Shown one piece after another: positions 1 through 8,334 of a DNA stretch of 22,384 bases. Source of the DNA: an uncultured Bartonella sp. (GTDB lineage: Bacteria > Pseudomonadota > Alphaproteobacteria > Rhizobiales > Rhizobiaceae); the NCBI GenBank assembly GCA_946481695.1, contig CAMLON010000024.1, positions 1-22,384 on the forward strand, in the 5' to 3' direction. The stretch's first letter is position 1, and each line of letters starts with the position of its first letter. The notes under the pieces were generated by a model. The model saw only the letters and a list, made by a program, of their open reading frames with translations. It had not been told where the DNA came from and searched no databases. The position numbers and the translations under genes were made by a program.

Positions 1-166
1 TGCACACACATCTTGTCCAAAAACCGTTTCACACTTTTCGGGATGTCGCTTTTAAGTGCACGCACATCTTGTCCAAAAACCGTTTCACACTTTTTGGGAT
101 GTCGCTTTTAAGTGCACGCACATCTTATCCAAAAACCGTTTCACACTTTTTGGGATGTGCGTGTGG
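1..166. repeat. 56-bp tandem repeat, three copies, each with a hairpin
   Basis: Copies begin at 1, 57 and 113, an exact 56-bp period starting with TGCAC. Copies 1 and 2 are nearly identical. Copy 3 matches to about 158 and then diverges. Each copy can pair CCAAAAA with TTTTTGG around an 11-nt loop; copy 1 has one change in the right arm. In copy 3 the stem extends: 115-124 pairs with 154-163, giving 17 pairs with a TTAT bulge at 125-128. No T-run follows on either strand, so it is not a plain terminator. It lies directly downstream of the FAH-family gene. The array may continue left of the window. Confidence 0.85.
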
Positions 167-193
167 CGATGTGCGTGTGAAAACCTTATCACC

Positions 194-880
194 TCAGACA
201 ACCTTCACCACCAGATCATCCAGTCCATCAATATGGCCTACCAATTCATCACCTTTTTGCACCGGCCCCACGCCCGCCGGCGTTCCCGTCATGATAATAT
301 CTCCCGCCCGCAACACGAATAATTGCGACAAATAGGCAATCATTTCAGGAATTTTCCAGATCATCTCGTTCAGATTGCCCGACTGGCGACCTTTACCGTT
401 CACCGAAAGGGTTATCGAACCTTCGTTCATGTCTTTGGTTTGTGATTTTTCAATCAAATGAGAACAGGGAGCCGAATGTTCAAAAGCCTTTGCGGTTTCC
501 CATGAGCGCCCCGCTTTTTTAAGTTCGGCCTGCAAATCACGTCGCGTCATATCAAGGCCGACAGCAAAACCGAATACGCAATCGTCTGCCTCTTTCGTTG
601 TCAGATTTTGTCCACCTTTTTGAAGAGCAACAACAAGCTCTATCTCATGTTCAACATCATGACTTTTCGGCGGATAGGGGAAAACACCGTCAAATACCAG
701 ATTATCGGGATTTTTCTGGAAAAAGAACGGCGCTTCCTTTGACGGGTCATGACCCATTTCTATCGCATGATTTGCATAATTGCGACCAACGCAATAAATT
801 CTGTGAACCGGAAAACATTTACTGCTCCCTTTGATCGGAATGCCGACAATTGCAGGGGGAGTAAATATGAAATCACTCAT
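194..880 (-). CDS. Fumarylacetoacetate hydrolase (FAH) family protein
   Basis: A 228-aa cytoplasmic enzyme of the FAH family, which hydrolyses or decarboxylates C-C bonds in 2-oxo-acids such as fumarylpyruvate, acylpyruvates or oxaloacetate. The family core is complete: the CVGRNYANHA block at 30-39, the metal-binding HEIEL segment (E79, E81) with D110 as third ligand in GLDMTRRD, and a C-terminal GDIIMTGTPAGVG loop. The length fits the short FAHD1/fumarylpyruvate-hydrolase type. The start has a good ribosome site (GAGAGGATAAAGAA before ATG). No aromatic-degradation genes lie nearby, so the substrate cannot be assigned; oxaloacetate decarboxylase or acylpyruvase activity is equally possible. 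It stands apart from the neighbouring exporter gene by about 180 bp. Confidence 0.9.
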   Translation of the reverse strand: MSDFIFTPPAIVGIPIKGSSKCFPVHRIYCVGRNYANHAIEMGHDPSKEAPFFFQKNPDNLVFDGVFPYPPKSHDVEHEIELVVALQKGGQNLTTKEADDCVFGFAVGLDMTRRDLQAELKKAGRSWETAKAFEHSAPCSHLIEKSQTKDMNEGSITLSVNGKGRQSGNLNEMIWKIPEMIAYLSQLFVLRAGDIIMTGTPAGVGPVQKGDELVGHIDGLDDLVVKVV

Positions 881-1064
881 TTCTTTATCCTCTCGTTTGA
901 AAGAAATTTTCGGAAACTTTCGGAAACTTTCAAGACCGGAAAATCCGGATGACCGGCTTTTATGAAAAATCGGACTTTATAAAGTTTTTAACCGTTTTTC
1001 CGAATACAAATTTTTGCAATTTTCAAATTTATAGCCATTTTTCCCGACGGGATGAAGTCGATAT

Positions 1065-1712
1065 TTATTTAACTTCGGTCACGATCAGACGGACAGCAAA
1101 AGCTGTAAAAATTCCGGCCATTAAAAAGTCAAGTATTCTTACAAAATGCGGGTTTTCTTTTAAGGCTTTGGCAAATTTGTCGGCAGCCAATACCATCGAA
1201 ACCGTGAAGGGAAGGGAGATGGGAATGAAAGAAGCTCCGAGAAAAAATATCTTTCCGGGCGCATGCGGGTCGAGCGCATCAACAAATTGCGGCAAAAAGG
1301 TCAAATTAAAAAGAAGCACTTTCGGATTTAGAAGATTGATCGCAAGACCCGTAAGGTAATTCCGTCTCACACTGAGCTTCTTCTGCTTTTTTCCGTCGAC
1401 CAAAAAATTCGACCGGTTCAAAAGCGCTTGTAGCGCAAGCCATAAGAGATAGACGGAACCGGCCACTTTGAGGATAAAAAAGGCCATTGGCGAGGCTATT
1501 ATCAACGCCGATAGGCCGACAGAGACCGCAAAAACCTGAATGATAATGCCGGTTGTACAACCGGCAATGCAAGCAAGGCCTGCCGCTTTTCCCTGCGATA
1601 TGGCACGGCCGACAAAAAGCGCCATATCGGGACCCGGAATGAGCGTCAAAATGATTGCTGCACCGGCAAATTCCAAAAACACATGGGCGTCTGGCAAGAA
1701 AGACATGATCAT
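1065..1712 (-). CDS. LysE/RhtB family amino-acid exporter
   Basis: A 215-aa inner-membrane protein of the LysE/RhtB superfamily, which exports amino acids or related small molecules. The family signature ILTLIPGPDMALFVGRAISQGKAAGLA sits at about residues 20-46 with the Pro-Gly-Pro-Asp motif intact. About six hydrophobic segments are visible, and NLLNPKVLLFNLTFLPQFVD near 125-145 is the second typical block (NPK plus LPQFV). Length is normal for the family. Two start codons are possible, 1712 and 1706; GAGAG lies just upstream of both. It is divergent from argG across about 180 bp. No Lrp or LysR regulator gene adjoins it, so the exported compound is unknown. Confidence 0.9.
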   Translation of the reverse strand: MIMSFLPDAHVFLEFAGAAIILTLIPGPDMALFVGRAISQGKAAGLACIAGCTTGIIIQVFAVSVGLSALIIASPMAFFILKVAGSVYLLWLALQALLNRSNFLVDGKKQKKLSVRRNYLTGLAINLLNPKVLLFNLTFLPQFVDALDPHAPGKIFFLGASFIPISLPFTVSMVLAADKFAKALKENPHFVRILDFLMAGIFTAFAVRLIVTEVK

Positions 1713-1890
1713 GATCTCTCGTTAATCATCTTTGTCTTATTGTTTTATCAAACCATTTCAATCTGTTTTTATAAGTTTTATGTAAGAAAAAATTTTTGAT
1801 TGCTTGCATGGTTGCTATCTCCTGATAAAACAGCTCATATCAATTCAATCGGGTCAATCAATTGGGGCCATTAATTATCGGACAGAAAAA

Positions 1891-3111
1891 ATGGAAAAGT
1901 GGAAAGACGTTAAAAAAGTTGTACTGGCCTATTCAGGCGGCCTTGATACTTCAATCATATTGAAATGGATGCAAACCGAACTCGGTGCTGAAGTCATCAC
2001 CTTTACGGCCGATCTGGGGCAGGGCGAAGAGCTTGAGCCGGCACGCCGCAAAGCCGAAATGCTCGGTGCCAAACAGATTTTTATGGAAGATTTGCGCGAA
2101 GAATTTGTTCGCGATTTCGTATTTCCGATGTTTCGCGCCAATGCAGTTTATGAAGGTGTCTACCTTCTTGGAACATCAATTGCCCGCCCGCTCATTTCAA
2201 AACATCTGATTGAAATTGCCGAAAAAACCGGTGCCGATGCTATTGCCCACGGTGCGACAGGTAAGGGCAACGATCAGGTTCGTTTTGAATTATCGGCTTA
2301 TGCTTTGAACCCTGATATAAAAATCATTGCTCCATGGCGGGACTGGAATTTCAAGAGCCGTACAGAGCTTCTGGATTTTGCACAAAAACACCAGATTCCT
2401 GTGACCAAAGATAAACAGGGTGAAGCACCATTTTCGGTTGATGCGAATTTGCTGCACTCGTCTTCAGAAGGTAAAGTGTTGGAAGACCCGTCACTTCCGG
2501 CTCCCGAATATGTGCATTTACGCACTGTCTCGCCTGAAACCGCACCTGATAAACCGACGATTATCACCATCGGCTTCAAGAATGGCGACGCCGTTTCAAT
2601 CAATGGCAAACAAATGTCGCCGGCAACTTTGCTGACCGAACTCAATAAATATGGTCACGATAACGGTATCGGCCGTGTTGATCTGGTTGAAAACCGCTTT
2701 GTCGGTATGAAATCACGTGGTGTTTATGAAACGCCGGGCGGTACAATCCTGCTTGCAGCCCACCGCGCAATTGAATCGATCACGCTTGATCGCGGTGCAG
2801 CTCATTTGAAAGACGAGTTGATGCCGCGTTATGCAGAGTTGATTTACAACGGCTTCTGGTTTTCTCCCGAACGCAAAATGTTGCAGGCTGCAATAGATCT
2901 GTCGCAGGAAAATGTTGAAGGGGAAGTCAAGCTGAAACTCTATAAGGGCAATGTCATTATTGAAGGTCGCAAGAGTGACAAATCGCTTTATTCGAGTTCA
3001 CTCGTTACATTTGAAGATGACCACGGCGCCTATGACCAGAAAGATGCTGCAGGCTTCATCAAATTGAATGCTCTGCGCCTTCGCACCCTTGCTGCACGTG
3101 ATCGCAAATAA
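1891..3111 (+). CDS. argG: Argininosuccinate synthase
   Basis: ArgG joins citrulline and aspartate with ATP to make argininosuccinate, the penultimate step of arginine synthesis, in the cytoplasm as a homotetramer. The protein is 406 aa when started at 1891 ([17 protein letters not shown]), the family's usual N-terminus. An in-frame ATG at 1804 would add 29 residues without family similarity and is not preferred. The N-terminal PP-motif AYSGGLDTS (about 13-21) binds [16 protein letters not shown] and PWRDW are further substrate-binding blocks, and the C-terminal domain with [14 protein letters not shown] is intact. No other arg gene adjoins. A strong terminator follows at 3133-3165, so it appears monocistronic. 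Confidence 0.97.
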   Translation: MEKWKDVKKVVLAYSGGLDTSIILKWMQTELGAEVITFTADLGQGEELEPARRKAEMLGAKQIFMEDLREEFVRDFVFPMFRANAVYEGVYLLGTSIARPLISKHLIEIAEKTGADAIAHGATGKGNDQVRFELSAYALNPDIKIIAPWRDWNFKSRTELLDFAQKHQIPVTKDKQGEAPFSVDANLLHSSSEGKVLEDPSLPAPEYVHLRTVSPETAPDKPTIITIGFKNGDAVSINGKQMSPATLLTELNKYGHDNGIGRVDLVENRFVGMKSRGVYETPGGTILLAAHRAIESITLDRGAAHLKDELMPRYAELIYNGFWFSPERKMLQAAIDLSQENVEGEVKLKLYKGNVIIEGRKSDKSLYSSSLVTFEDDHGAYDQKDAAGFIKLNALRLRTLAARDRK

Positions 3112-3132
3112 GCATTTTTATCCATATTTTAC

Positions 3133-3165
3133 AAAAGCTCCGGAATGAATCTTCCGGAGCTTTTT
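3133..3165 (+). terminator. Rho-independent terminator of argG
   Basis: A perfect 9-bp stem GCTCCGGAA/TTCCGGAGC (3137-3145 with 3152-3160) with a 6-nt loop and a T5 tail. It starts 26 nt after the argG stop. The stem is extended by four A-T pairs. Confidence 0.9.
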
Positions 3166-3371
3166 ATTGCCTTTTGTCATCTCCAAATCTAACCTGAATT
3201 TGGAAAGTTACGTCGTTAAAAGATTTCTCAAAAACAACAAAAATACCGATCATCAGGTGCTTTTCGTCCCATGTGCCAAGGTGAAAGACCCCGAATTGCC
3301 GGCTAAAGGATTGTTTTTTCCCTTATGCAGGACTAAATCCAAAACAGAAATAAATTGGAAAGGCTCCTTGG

Positions 3372-3569
3372 ATGAAACAAAATCTTGGTAGCGTTGATCG
3401 CATTATCCGTATTATTATCGGTGTTGTTCTGCTTTCTCTTATTTTCATTCTTGATAGTGGCGCGCGCTGGTTTTGTTTAATCGGCCTTATTCCGCTTATC
3501 ACTGCAATTATCGGTTTTTGTCCGCTTTATAAAATATTCGGCCTATCAAGCTGCCCTTTGAAACACTGA
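3372..3569 (+). CDS. DUF2892-type (YgaP-like) small membrane protein
   Basis: A 65-aa inner-membrane protein. The N-terminal MKQNLGSVDRIIRIIIGVVL is the typical DUF2892 start (short N-terminus, D-R-I-R-I, then a hydrophobic helix). Two transmembrane segments occupy about residues 10-28 and 35-50. The end FCPLYKIFGLSSCPLKH carries the C-P-L-Y-x-x-F/L-G-x-x-T/S-C-P motif of the family. In other bacteria this domain occurs alone or fused to rhodanese domains; here no rhodanese gene is nearby and the function is unknown. It lies about 200 bp after the argG terminator and converges with the membrane-protein gene at 3619-4197. Confidence 0.85.
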   Translation: MKQNLGSVDRIIRIIIGVVLLSLIFILDSGARWFCLIGLIPLITAIIGFCPLYKIFGLSSCPLKH

Positions 3570-3618
3570 TAAAACGATTCGCCGCTTTGGTGTACATTGA
3601 CCCAAAAACTTCAGTCCG

Positions 3619-4197
3619 TTAGCGGGTTCCCATGAATAGTAATTCGGGAATTTGGATGATGCTCGGATAAGTCACTAACATCATTCCGCCAGTAAAACTC
3701 AATACGAAAATAATTGTTGCGACGATGACACCGGTTGCACCATTCATAAAAGCCGGTGTTTCAATCGGGTTCCGGTTTATCGGCTTTTCGTCGCGGTCTT
3801 CCGGATCATCATCTAACGTGACAATGAATAAGCCGAGATTGAGAAGTGGTATGACCAGGAGCCAGGCAGCGCCTTTTTTACCGAATCCGTCCCGCGCACG
3901 GGAAACAGAAAGGTACATGGCGATATAACCAAACAGAAATGGCGGGATAGCTGCAAGCAAAACCAGAAATGCCAGTGGCAATGTGCCAATTAATCTGAAC
4001 ACTAGCAAATTGATTGCATAAGTTAATAAAACATAGCCCAAAAACGCAAAGGCAAGTATAAACATATAGGGGATGCGATAAAGCGTCTTCAGACTGATAT
4101 TGGTAAAATAGGCGAGCACAGCTCCAAACAGAAACGAAAGCAGAAGTCCATCCAGTGAAAGAATAAAACCTTTAATAGAAAAAATGTAACTTAACAT
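3619..4197 (-). CDS. Unrecognised multi-pass membrane protein
   Basis: A 192-aa protein that I cannot assign to a family. It shows about five hydrophobic stretches: near residues 12-30, 42-68, 72-95, 110-127 and 153-178. A polar, acidic loop (DDDPEDRDEKPINRNPIE, about 128-145) separates the last two. The block SRARDGFGKKGAAWLLVIPLLN recalls the arginine-rich segment of DUF805 membrane proteins, but the match is too slight to claim. AGAAAGAAG upstream of the ATG is a plausible ribosome site. A leader of about 150 nt and a promoter with palindromes (4318-4380) lie upstream. It may share transcription with the 50-aa membrane protein before it, or use its own promoter. Confidence 0.75.
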   Translation of the reverse strand: MLSYIFSIKGFILSLDGLLLSFLFGAVLAYFTNISLKTLYRIPYMFILAFAFLGYVLLTYAINLLVFRLIGTLPLAFLVLLAAIPPFLFGYIAMYLSVSRARDGFGKKGAAWLLVIPLLNLGLFIVTLDDDPEDRDEKPINRNPIETPAFMNGATGVIVATIIFVLSFTGGMMLVTYPSIIQIPELLFMGTR

Positions 4198-4317
4198 TTC
4201 TATTACTTCTTTCTGAAATTGCAGTTCGAGTAATTACAAAATTTCGTTGAATAATTCCGCCTTTTAAAAAACTTTTTTAAACGACCATACTTCTCTTTTC
4301 GGAGAATAGTATCGTTA

Positions 4318-4380
4318 CCCGAACCGGGCTATATATATACCCCGATCGGGATTATATCTCAATCGGGATCGGGACGTGAA
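4318..4380 (-). promoter_or_regulatory. Probable promoter with operator-like palindromes for the 3619-4197 gene
   Basis: On the minus strand an exact TATAAT (4351-4356) follows TTCACG (4375-4380) at an 18-bp spacing. The palindrome CCCGATCGGG (4341-4350) sits at the predicted transcription start. A CCCG-AAC-CGGG near-palindrome (4318-4328) lies downstream and two more CGGGATC/CGGG half-sites (4364-4373) lie within the spacer. Arrangement around a -10 box suggests a repressor site; the regulator is unknown. Confidence 0.4.
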
Positions 4381-4467
4381 CAACAATGCAATTATAAGAT
4401 GAATGCCGATTGAAAAACACGTCGCTTTTAGCTGTTATTATTCTTTAAATATTGTTTTATCTGAATA

Positions 4468-4620
4468 CTAGTGACGATCGACCGAAACGCCATTTTTATC
4501 AATTGTCAATTCAACGCCGGATGGTTTTTGCTGTTGTTTCTGTTGGTAAGTCTTATAACCCAAGCCTGCAACAACAACGATAAGAATGCCTATAATAAGA
4601 AAAAGGAAATTCCGGTTCAT
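4468..4620 (-). CDS. 50-aa single-pass membrane protein
   Basis: A small gene of 50 codons plus a TAG stop. The protein begins MNRNFLFLIIGILIVVVAGL, an N-terminal transmembrane helix of about residues 5-21. A Gln/Lys-rich stretch (YQQKQQQKP, about 25-33) follows, then a tail (GVELTIDKNGVSVDRH) that reads like a short amphipathic segment. From memory, similar short proteins (helix, Gln-rich linker, I-D/E-x-G-x-x-I/V end) occur widely in Rhizobiales as hypothetical proteins; no function is known to me. The ribosome site AGGGAG lies 7 nt before the ATG and inside a perfect 10-bp hairpin (4624-4655), so translation may be controlled. It lies downstream of polA on the same strand. Confidence 0.75.
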   Translation of the reverse strand: MNRNFLFLIIGILIVVVAGLGYKTYQQKQQQKPSGVELTIDKNGVSVDRH

Positions 4621-4623
4621 CAA

Positions 4624-4655
4624 ATTGCTCCCTGTTCAAAGTAATAGGGAGCAAT
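4624..4655 (-). promoter_or_regulatory. Perfect hairpin covering the ribosome site of the 50-aa gene
   Basis: ATTGCTCCCT (4624-4633) and AGGGAGCAAT (4646-4655) form a 10-bp perfect inverted repeat around a 12-nt loop. On the minus-strand transcript the 3' arm is AGGGAGCAAT, which contains the Shine-Dalgarno sequence for the ATG at 4620. No T-run follows, so a terminator role is unlikely. Confidence 0.6.
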
Positions 4656-4741
4656 ATGGAGCACTATTTTCTATTTCAAGGGCAGTATTACCCGGTATTC
4701 AATTCAGAATAACCGGAATAACACTTTCAGTATGGCTCATT

Positions 4742-7690
4742 TTAATGGGCTTCATCCCAATTTTTTGCTGCGCGCGCATCGACTTTCAGTGGTACTGTGA
4801 GAGACAATGCCGGCATAGTGGCATTTTCCATCACGTCTTTTACGAGAGCTATTGTTTTTTCAACCTCGTTCTCCGGCAACTCGAAAATCAGTTCATCATG
4901 AACTTGCAACAACATTTTTGCCGACAAGCCGGCTTCCTTCAGCGCGTCATCCATTTTTATCATGGCGCGACGGATAATATCGGCAGCAGCCCCCTGAATT
5001 GGTGCATTAATTGCCGCCCGCTCGTTAAATGCACGCATTTGCGCATTTTTTGAATTGATTTCCGGATAATGGATACGACGCCCGAAAATTGTTTCGACAA
5101 AACCATGTTCATGCGCATAGGCTTTGGTTTTTTCCATATAGTCCTTGATACCGGGGAAACGTTCAAAATAGGTGCGGATATATTGGGCTGCTTCCTCGCG
5201 CGGAATCGACAATTGATTGGCAAGACCGAAGGCAGAAATGCCATAGATAATCCCGAAATTGATCGCCTTGGCGCGACGGCGAACCTCCGGTGGCATACCC
5301 TCGATCGGCACACCGAACATTTCCGATGCCGTCATTGCATGAATATCAAGGCCATCTGCAAACGCTTTCTTCAGTGCTTTAATATCGGCGACATGGGCAA
5401 GAACACGCAATTCGATCTGGCTGTAATCGGCCGACAATAGCAAATTACCGGGACCGGCGATAAAAGCGGCACGAATTTTTCTTCCCTCTGTGGTGCGAAC
5501 CGGAATATTTTGCAAATTCGGATCTGACGAGGCAAGCCGTCCGGTCGACGTTGCAGCCATTGAATAGTTTGTATGAACGCGCCCCGTATCAGGTAAAATA
5601 TAATTCGGAAGAGCATCCGTATAAGTCGATTTCAATTTTGTTAGCTGGCGCCAATCAACAATCTTGCGGGGTAATTCATGGCCCTCGGCCGCCAGATCTT
5701 CAAGCACCTGAGCCGATGTTGACCATTGACCGGTTTTGGTTTTCGAGCCACCTGGCAAACCCATTTTGCCGAATAAAATTTCACCCAATTGTTTGGGCGA
5801 ACCGATATTGAACTTTTCTCCCGCAAGTTGATAGATTTCGTCTTCCAAAGCGGCCGCCGATTGGGCAAGCTCGCCGGATAATCGTGACAATAATTGCCGA
5901 TCGACCAGAACACCGCGTTCTTCCATGCGCGCAAGAACGGTCACCAATGGCCGCTCCAGACGCTCATAAACACGGGTAACACCGCGCGCGACAATTTGCG
6001 GTTTTAACACCCGCCAAAGTCGCAACGTAACATCGGCATCTTCGGCCGCATATTGTGTTGCCCGTTTCAAATCGACGGCTGCAAAACCCGTTGCCGTTTT
6101 TCCACTTCCGGCAACCTCTTTGAACGTAATCGGCTTATGTCCCAACCAACGCTCTGAAAGTGCGTCCATCCCGTGGGTCAAAGTTCCGGCATCCAGAACA
6201 TAGGAAAGCAACATCGTATCGTCGAAAGACCGGATTGTGACCTGATATTGTCGCATTACCAGCCAATCATATTTCATATTTTGCGCAATTTTGAGAATTG
6301 CAGGATTTTCCAAGACCGGTTTCAATAAAGCGACCGCTTTTTGTGTATCAATTTGTCCCTTCAGGCGTCCGCCGCCCAGTAAATCATTGCTACCATCGAC
6401 ATGGTTAAGTGGCACATAGGCTGCTTCACCGGGATTAAGACCTATAGAAAAGCCGACAAGTTCCGCTTGCATCGGATCAAGTGAAGTCGTTTCGGTATCA
6501 AATGCAAAGAATCCCTGTTCCAAAGCCCGATCAAGCCACTGTTTCAGTTCGGCTTCGTCCGTTATGGTGTGATAAGCGGTGGTATCTATTTTTTCTGTGA
6601 GTGCTTCTTTTTTACGTTTTTCTGCAAGAAGCTGCGGGGTGTTTTCCTGTGCACCGTCAGAGCCGCTTTTTTGTTCTTGTTCAAGATTGCCACTCGCTTC
6701 CGGCGCTCCGCCGACATCCGAACCCACCTCAAGATCAGGACCGTGGGCACTCTTGCCCCATTCGACATCAAGATTGACCGGCTCGATCAAAGCTGCATCA
6801 CAATTGGTCGCTTCTGCAACACGGCGCGTCAAAGAATTGAATTCCATTGCTTTCAAAAAGCCGATAAGGCGCGGCCCGTCGGTTGGTTCCAATAGAAGCC
6901 CATCAAGACCGATTTCAAGCGGGACATCGGTTTTCAATGTTACAAGTTGACGTGCCAATCTTGCCTGATCGGCAAATTCAATGATATTTTCACGACGTTT
7001 TTGTTGTTTGATGTCTCCGGCATGAGCCAAAAGCGTATCAAGATCGCCGAATTCATCAAGAAGCTGGGCTGCTGTTTTCGGGCCAATACCAGGAACCCCT
7101 GGAACATTATCGGTGGAATCGCCGGTAAGAGACTGCAAATCAATCATCTTTTCAGGCGGGACACCCCATTTTTCAATAACTTCTTTAATGCCGATCGGAC
7201 GGTCTTTCATGCCGTCATACATCCCGACCTGTTGATTGACGAGTTGCATGAGATCCTTGTCGGAAGAAATGATTGTCGTTTTCGCACCGCTTCGGGTGGC
7301 CGCAGAAGCATAGGTTGCAATAATATCGTCTGCCTCATAACCCTCTTTTTCAATGCATGGCAGATTGAAAGCGCGGGTTGCCTGTCTGATAAGGCTGAAT
7401 TGGGGAATAAGATCATCTGGTGGGGTAGGGCGGTTTGCTTTATATTCGGGATATATCTTTTTACGAAATGTTTCCGACGAATAATCAAAAATCACAGCAA
7501 AATGCGTGGGCACGACGCCAACCGCAGTATCACGCGCATCGCACAACAATTTCCAGAGCATATTGCAAAAACCGGCCAGCGCGCCAACAGGCAAACCGTC
7601 TTTTTTTCGTGTTAATGGCGGCAAAGCGTGATAAGCGCGGAAAATATAACTTGAACCGTCAACGAGAAAAAGGTGATCATTTTTTTGCAT
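4742..7690 (-). CDS. polA: DNA polymerase I
   Basis: PolA fills gaps, removes RNA primers from Okazaki fragments and serves excision repair. Started at 7690 it has 982 aa. Domains in order: 5'-3' flap nuclease (about 1-290, with FLVDGSSYIFRAYHALPP, EGYEADDIIAT and SLTGDSTDNVPGVPGIGPK), an acidic low-complexity linker (about 305-365), 3'-5' exonuclease (about 368-565, catalytic DTETTSLDP at 398 onward) and polymerase. The polymerase has motif A DYSQIELRVLAH, motif B RRAKAINFGIIYG and motif C QVHDEL near 931. All three active sites look intact, so proofreading is retained. An upstream ATG (7705) adds five residues but has no ribosome site; the 7690 ATG has AGGA at 8 nt. A -10 box lies at 7720-7725. 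Confidence 0.97.
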   Translation of the reverse strand: MQKNDHLFLVDGSSYIFRAYHALPPLTRKKDGLPVGALAGFCNMLWKLLCDARDTAVGVVPTHFAVIFDYSSETFRKKIYPEYKANRPTPPDDLIPQFSLIRQATRAFNLPCIEKEGYEADDIIATYASAATRSGAKTTIISSDKDLMQLVNQQVGMYDGMKDRPIGIKEVIEKWGVPPEKMIDLQSLTGDSTDNVPGVPGIGPKTAAQLLDEFGDLDTLLAHAGDIKQQKRRENIIEFADQARLARQLVTLKTDVPLEIGLDGLLLEPTDGPRLIGFLKAMEFNSLTRRVAEATNCDAALIEPVNLDVEWGKSAHGPDLEVGSDVGGAPEASGNLEQEQKSGSDGAQENTPQLLAEKRKKEALTEKIDTTAYHTITDEAELKQWLDRALEQGFFAFDTETTSLDPMQAELVGFSIGLNPGEAAYVPLNHVDGSNDLLGGGRLKGQIDTQKAVALLKPVLENPAILKIAQNMKYDWLVMRQYQVTIRSFDDTMLLSYVLDAGTLTHGMDALSERWLGHKPITFKEVAGSGKTATGFAAVDLKRATQYAAEDADVTLRLWRVLKPQIVARGVTRVYERLERPLVTVLARMEERGVLVDRQLLSRLSGELAQSAAALEDEIYQLAGEKFNIGSPKQLGEILFGKMGLPGGSKTKTGQWSTSAQVLEDLAAEGHELPRKIVDWRQLTKLKSTYTDALPNYILPDTGRVHTNYSMAATSTGRLASSDPNLQNIPVRTTEGRKIRAAFIAGPGNLLLSADYSQIELRVLAHVADIKALKKAFADGLDIHAMTASEMFGVPIEGMPPEVRRRAKAINFGIIYGISAFGLANQLSIPREEAAQYIRTYFERFPGIKDYMEKTKAYAHEHGFVETIFGRRIHYPEINSKNAQMRAFNERAAINAPIQGAAADIIRRAMIKMDDALKEAGLSAKMLLQVHDELIFELPENEVEKTIALVKDVMENATMPALSLTVPLKVDARAAKNWDEAH

Positions 7691-7719
7691 TGTCAATCCT
7701 GACATCGAATTTTGAAAAC

Positions 7720-7746
7720 ATTATATAAGTTAAAAAGCACATTGAA
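7720..7746 (-). promoter_or_regulatory. Probable polA promoter
   Basis: On the minus strand TTCAAT (7741-7746) and an exact TATAAT (7720-7725) are 15 bp apart. Transcription would begin near 7712, giving a leader of about 20 nt before the chosen polA start at 7690. The spacing is short, so this is a moderate call. Confidence 0.45.
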
Positions 7747-7857
7747 CACGAAAAGCCCATCAGCAAACAATAGAAAATGTGGTGCGAGCAAAATTTACCG
7801 TTAGGCTCTTATAGGTTCTTTTCACGCATTTGTTACAAAATGTTAATATAGTTGCCC

Positions 7858-7887
7858 TTGAAAAGCCATTTTTAAATTCTTTTATAT
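7858..7887 (+). promoter_or_regulatory. Probable promoter of the small-RNA candidate
   Basis: TTGAAA (7858-7863) preceded by C, and TTATAT/TTTATA (7881-7887) 17-18 bp later. This resembles the rhizobial housekeeping-sigma consensus CTTGAC-N17-CTATAT. Transcription would begin near 7892-7896, at the base of the first predicted hairpin. Confidence 0.45.
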
Positions 7888-7891
7888 GACC

Positions 7892-8042
7892 TATCGACAC
7901 TGCGTCGATATGTCCGGTGTTCCGGCTTTGTCCCCCGCCGTTTACCGGATACAACAGTCTACTTTCCCTCTCCGGACTGTTGAGTGAGTGCAGTAAAAAA
8001 GGCCGTTGTGGTTTCCCCCTCTCCACAACGGTCTATTTTTAT
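7892..8042 (+). ncRNA. Candidate structured small RNA between dnaQ and polA
   Basis: About 150 nt that fold into four consecutive hairpins on the plus strand. They are TATCGAC/GTCGATA (7892-7910), CGGC/GCCG within TCCGGT/ACCGGA (7913-7949), CAACAGTC/GACTGTTG (7952-7982) and an 11-bp terminal stem (8001-8033) followed by TATTTTT. Three loops are C/U-rich (TTTGTCCCCC, CTTTCCCTCTCC, TTTCCCCCTCT). Unpaired CU-rich loops are typical of rhizobial trans-acting sRNAs that pair with ribosome sites. A promoter lies just upstream. From memory, the Sinorhizobium alpha-r7 sRNA (Smr7C, about 150 nt) also adjoins polA; family membership is inference. The last hairpin has a T-run on the minus strand too, so a role for that strand is not excluded. 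Confidence 0.6.
8001..8040 (+). terminator. Terminator hairpin of the small-RNA candidate
   Basis: An 11-bp stem with one G-U pair (8001-8011 with 8023-8033), an 11-nt CU-rich loop, and the tail TATTTTT. On the opposite strand the same stem is followed by T6 (7995-8000), so it may act in both directions. Confidence 0.65.
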
Positions 8043-8334
8043 AAACCGGCCTATTTTTATCAAAAGACCGCCTGAAAACAGGTTCTAACAAGATCGAACA
8101 GATTCAACTGCAATAAAGTCGGTTGCAAGAACATCTATAAATCAATCATTAGAATAGGCGCCGCTCGATTGTAAATTCGCTTTTTAGCTAAGTTTCAAAG
8201 GTGTTAGCCGGTTTTTATAAATTTCAAATCGGTTCTGTCGGAAATTGATCTCATTTTTTTTGAAGATTTCACAAAAACCAATCCCCGCGTCAGGATATTT
8301 CCGATTTTGCCGTTATTCGGCTTTTGCCGACGCT
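8043..8334. other. Non-coding gap downstream of dnaQ
   Basis: I see no convincing gene, tRNA or strong hairpin here on either strand. It lies between the small-RNA terminator and the dnaQ stop. Confidence 0.5.

Noticed and set aside
1..166. CRISPR array
   Set aside because: The units are contiguous near-identical 56-mers without distinct spacers and no cas genes are present.
911..930. Two copies of CGGAAACTTT upstream of the FAH gene
   Set aside because: Only two short units; consistent with chance or simple slippage.
3167..3391. 74-codon frame between the argG terminator and the DUF2892 gene
   Set aside because: It starts inside the terminator tail, overlaps the next gene and resembles no protein.
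7760..8026. Minus-strand 88-codon frame in the polA-dnaQ gap
   Set aside because: It covers the structured sRNA candidate and has no protein-like features; the DNA is better explained by hairpins.
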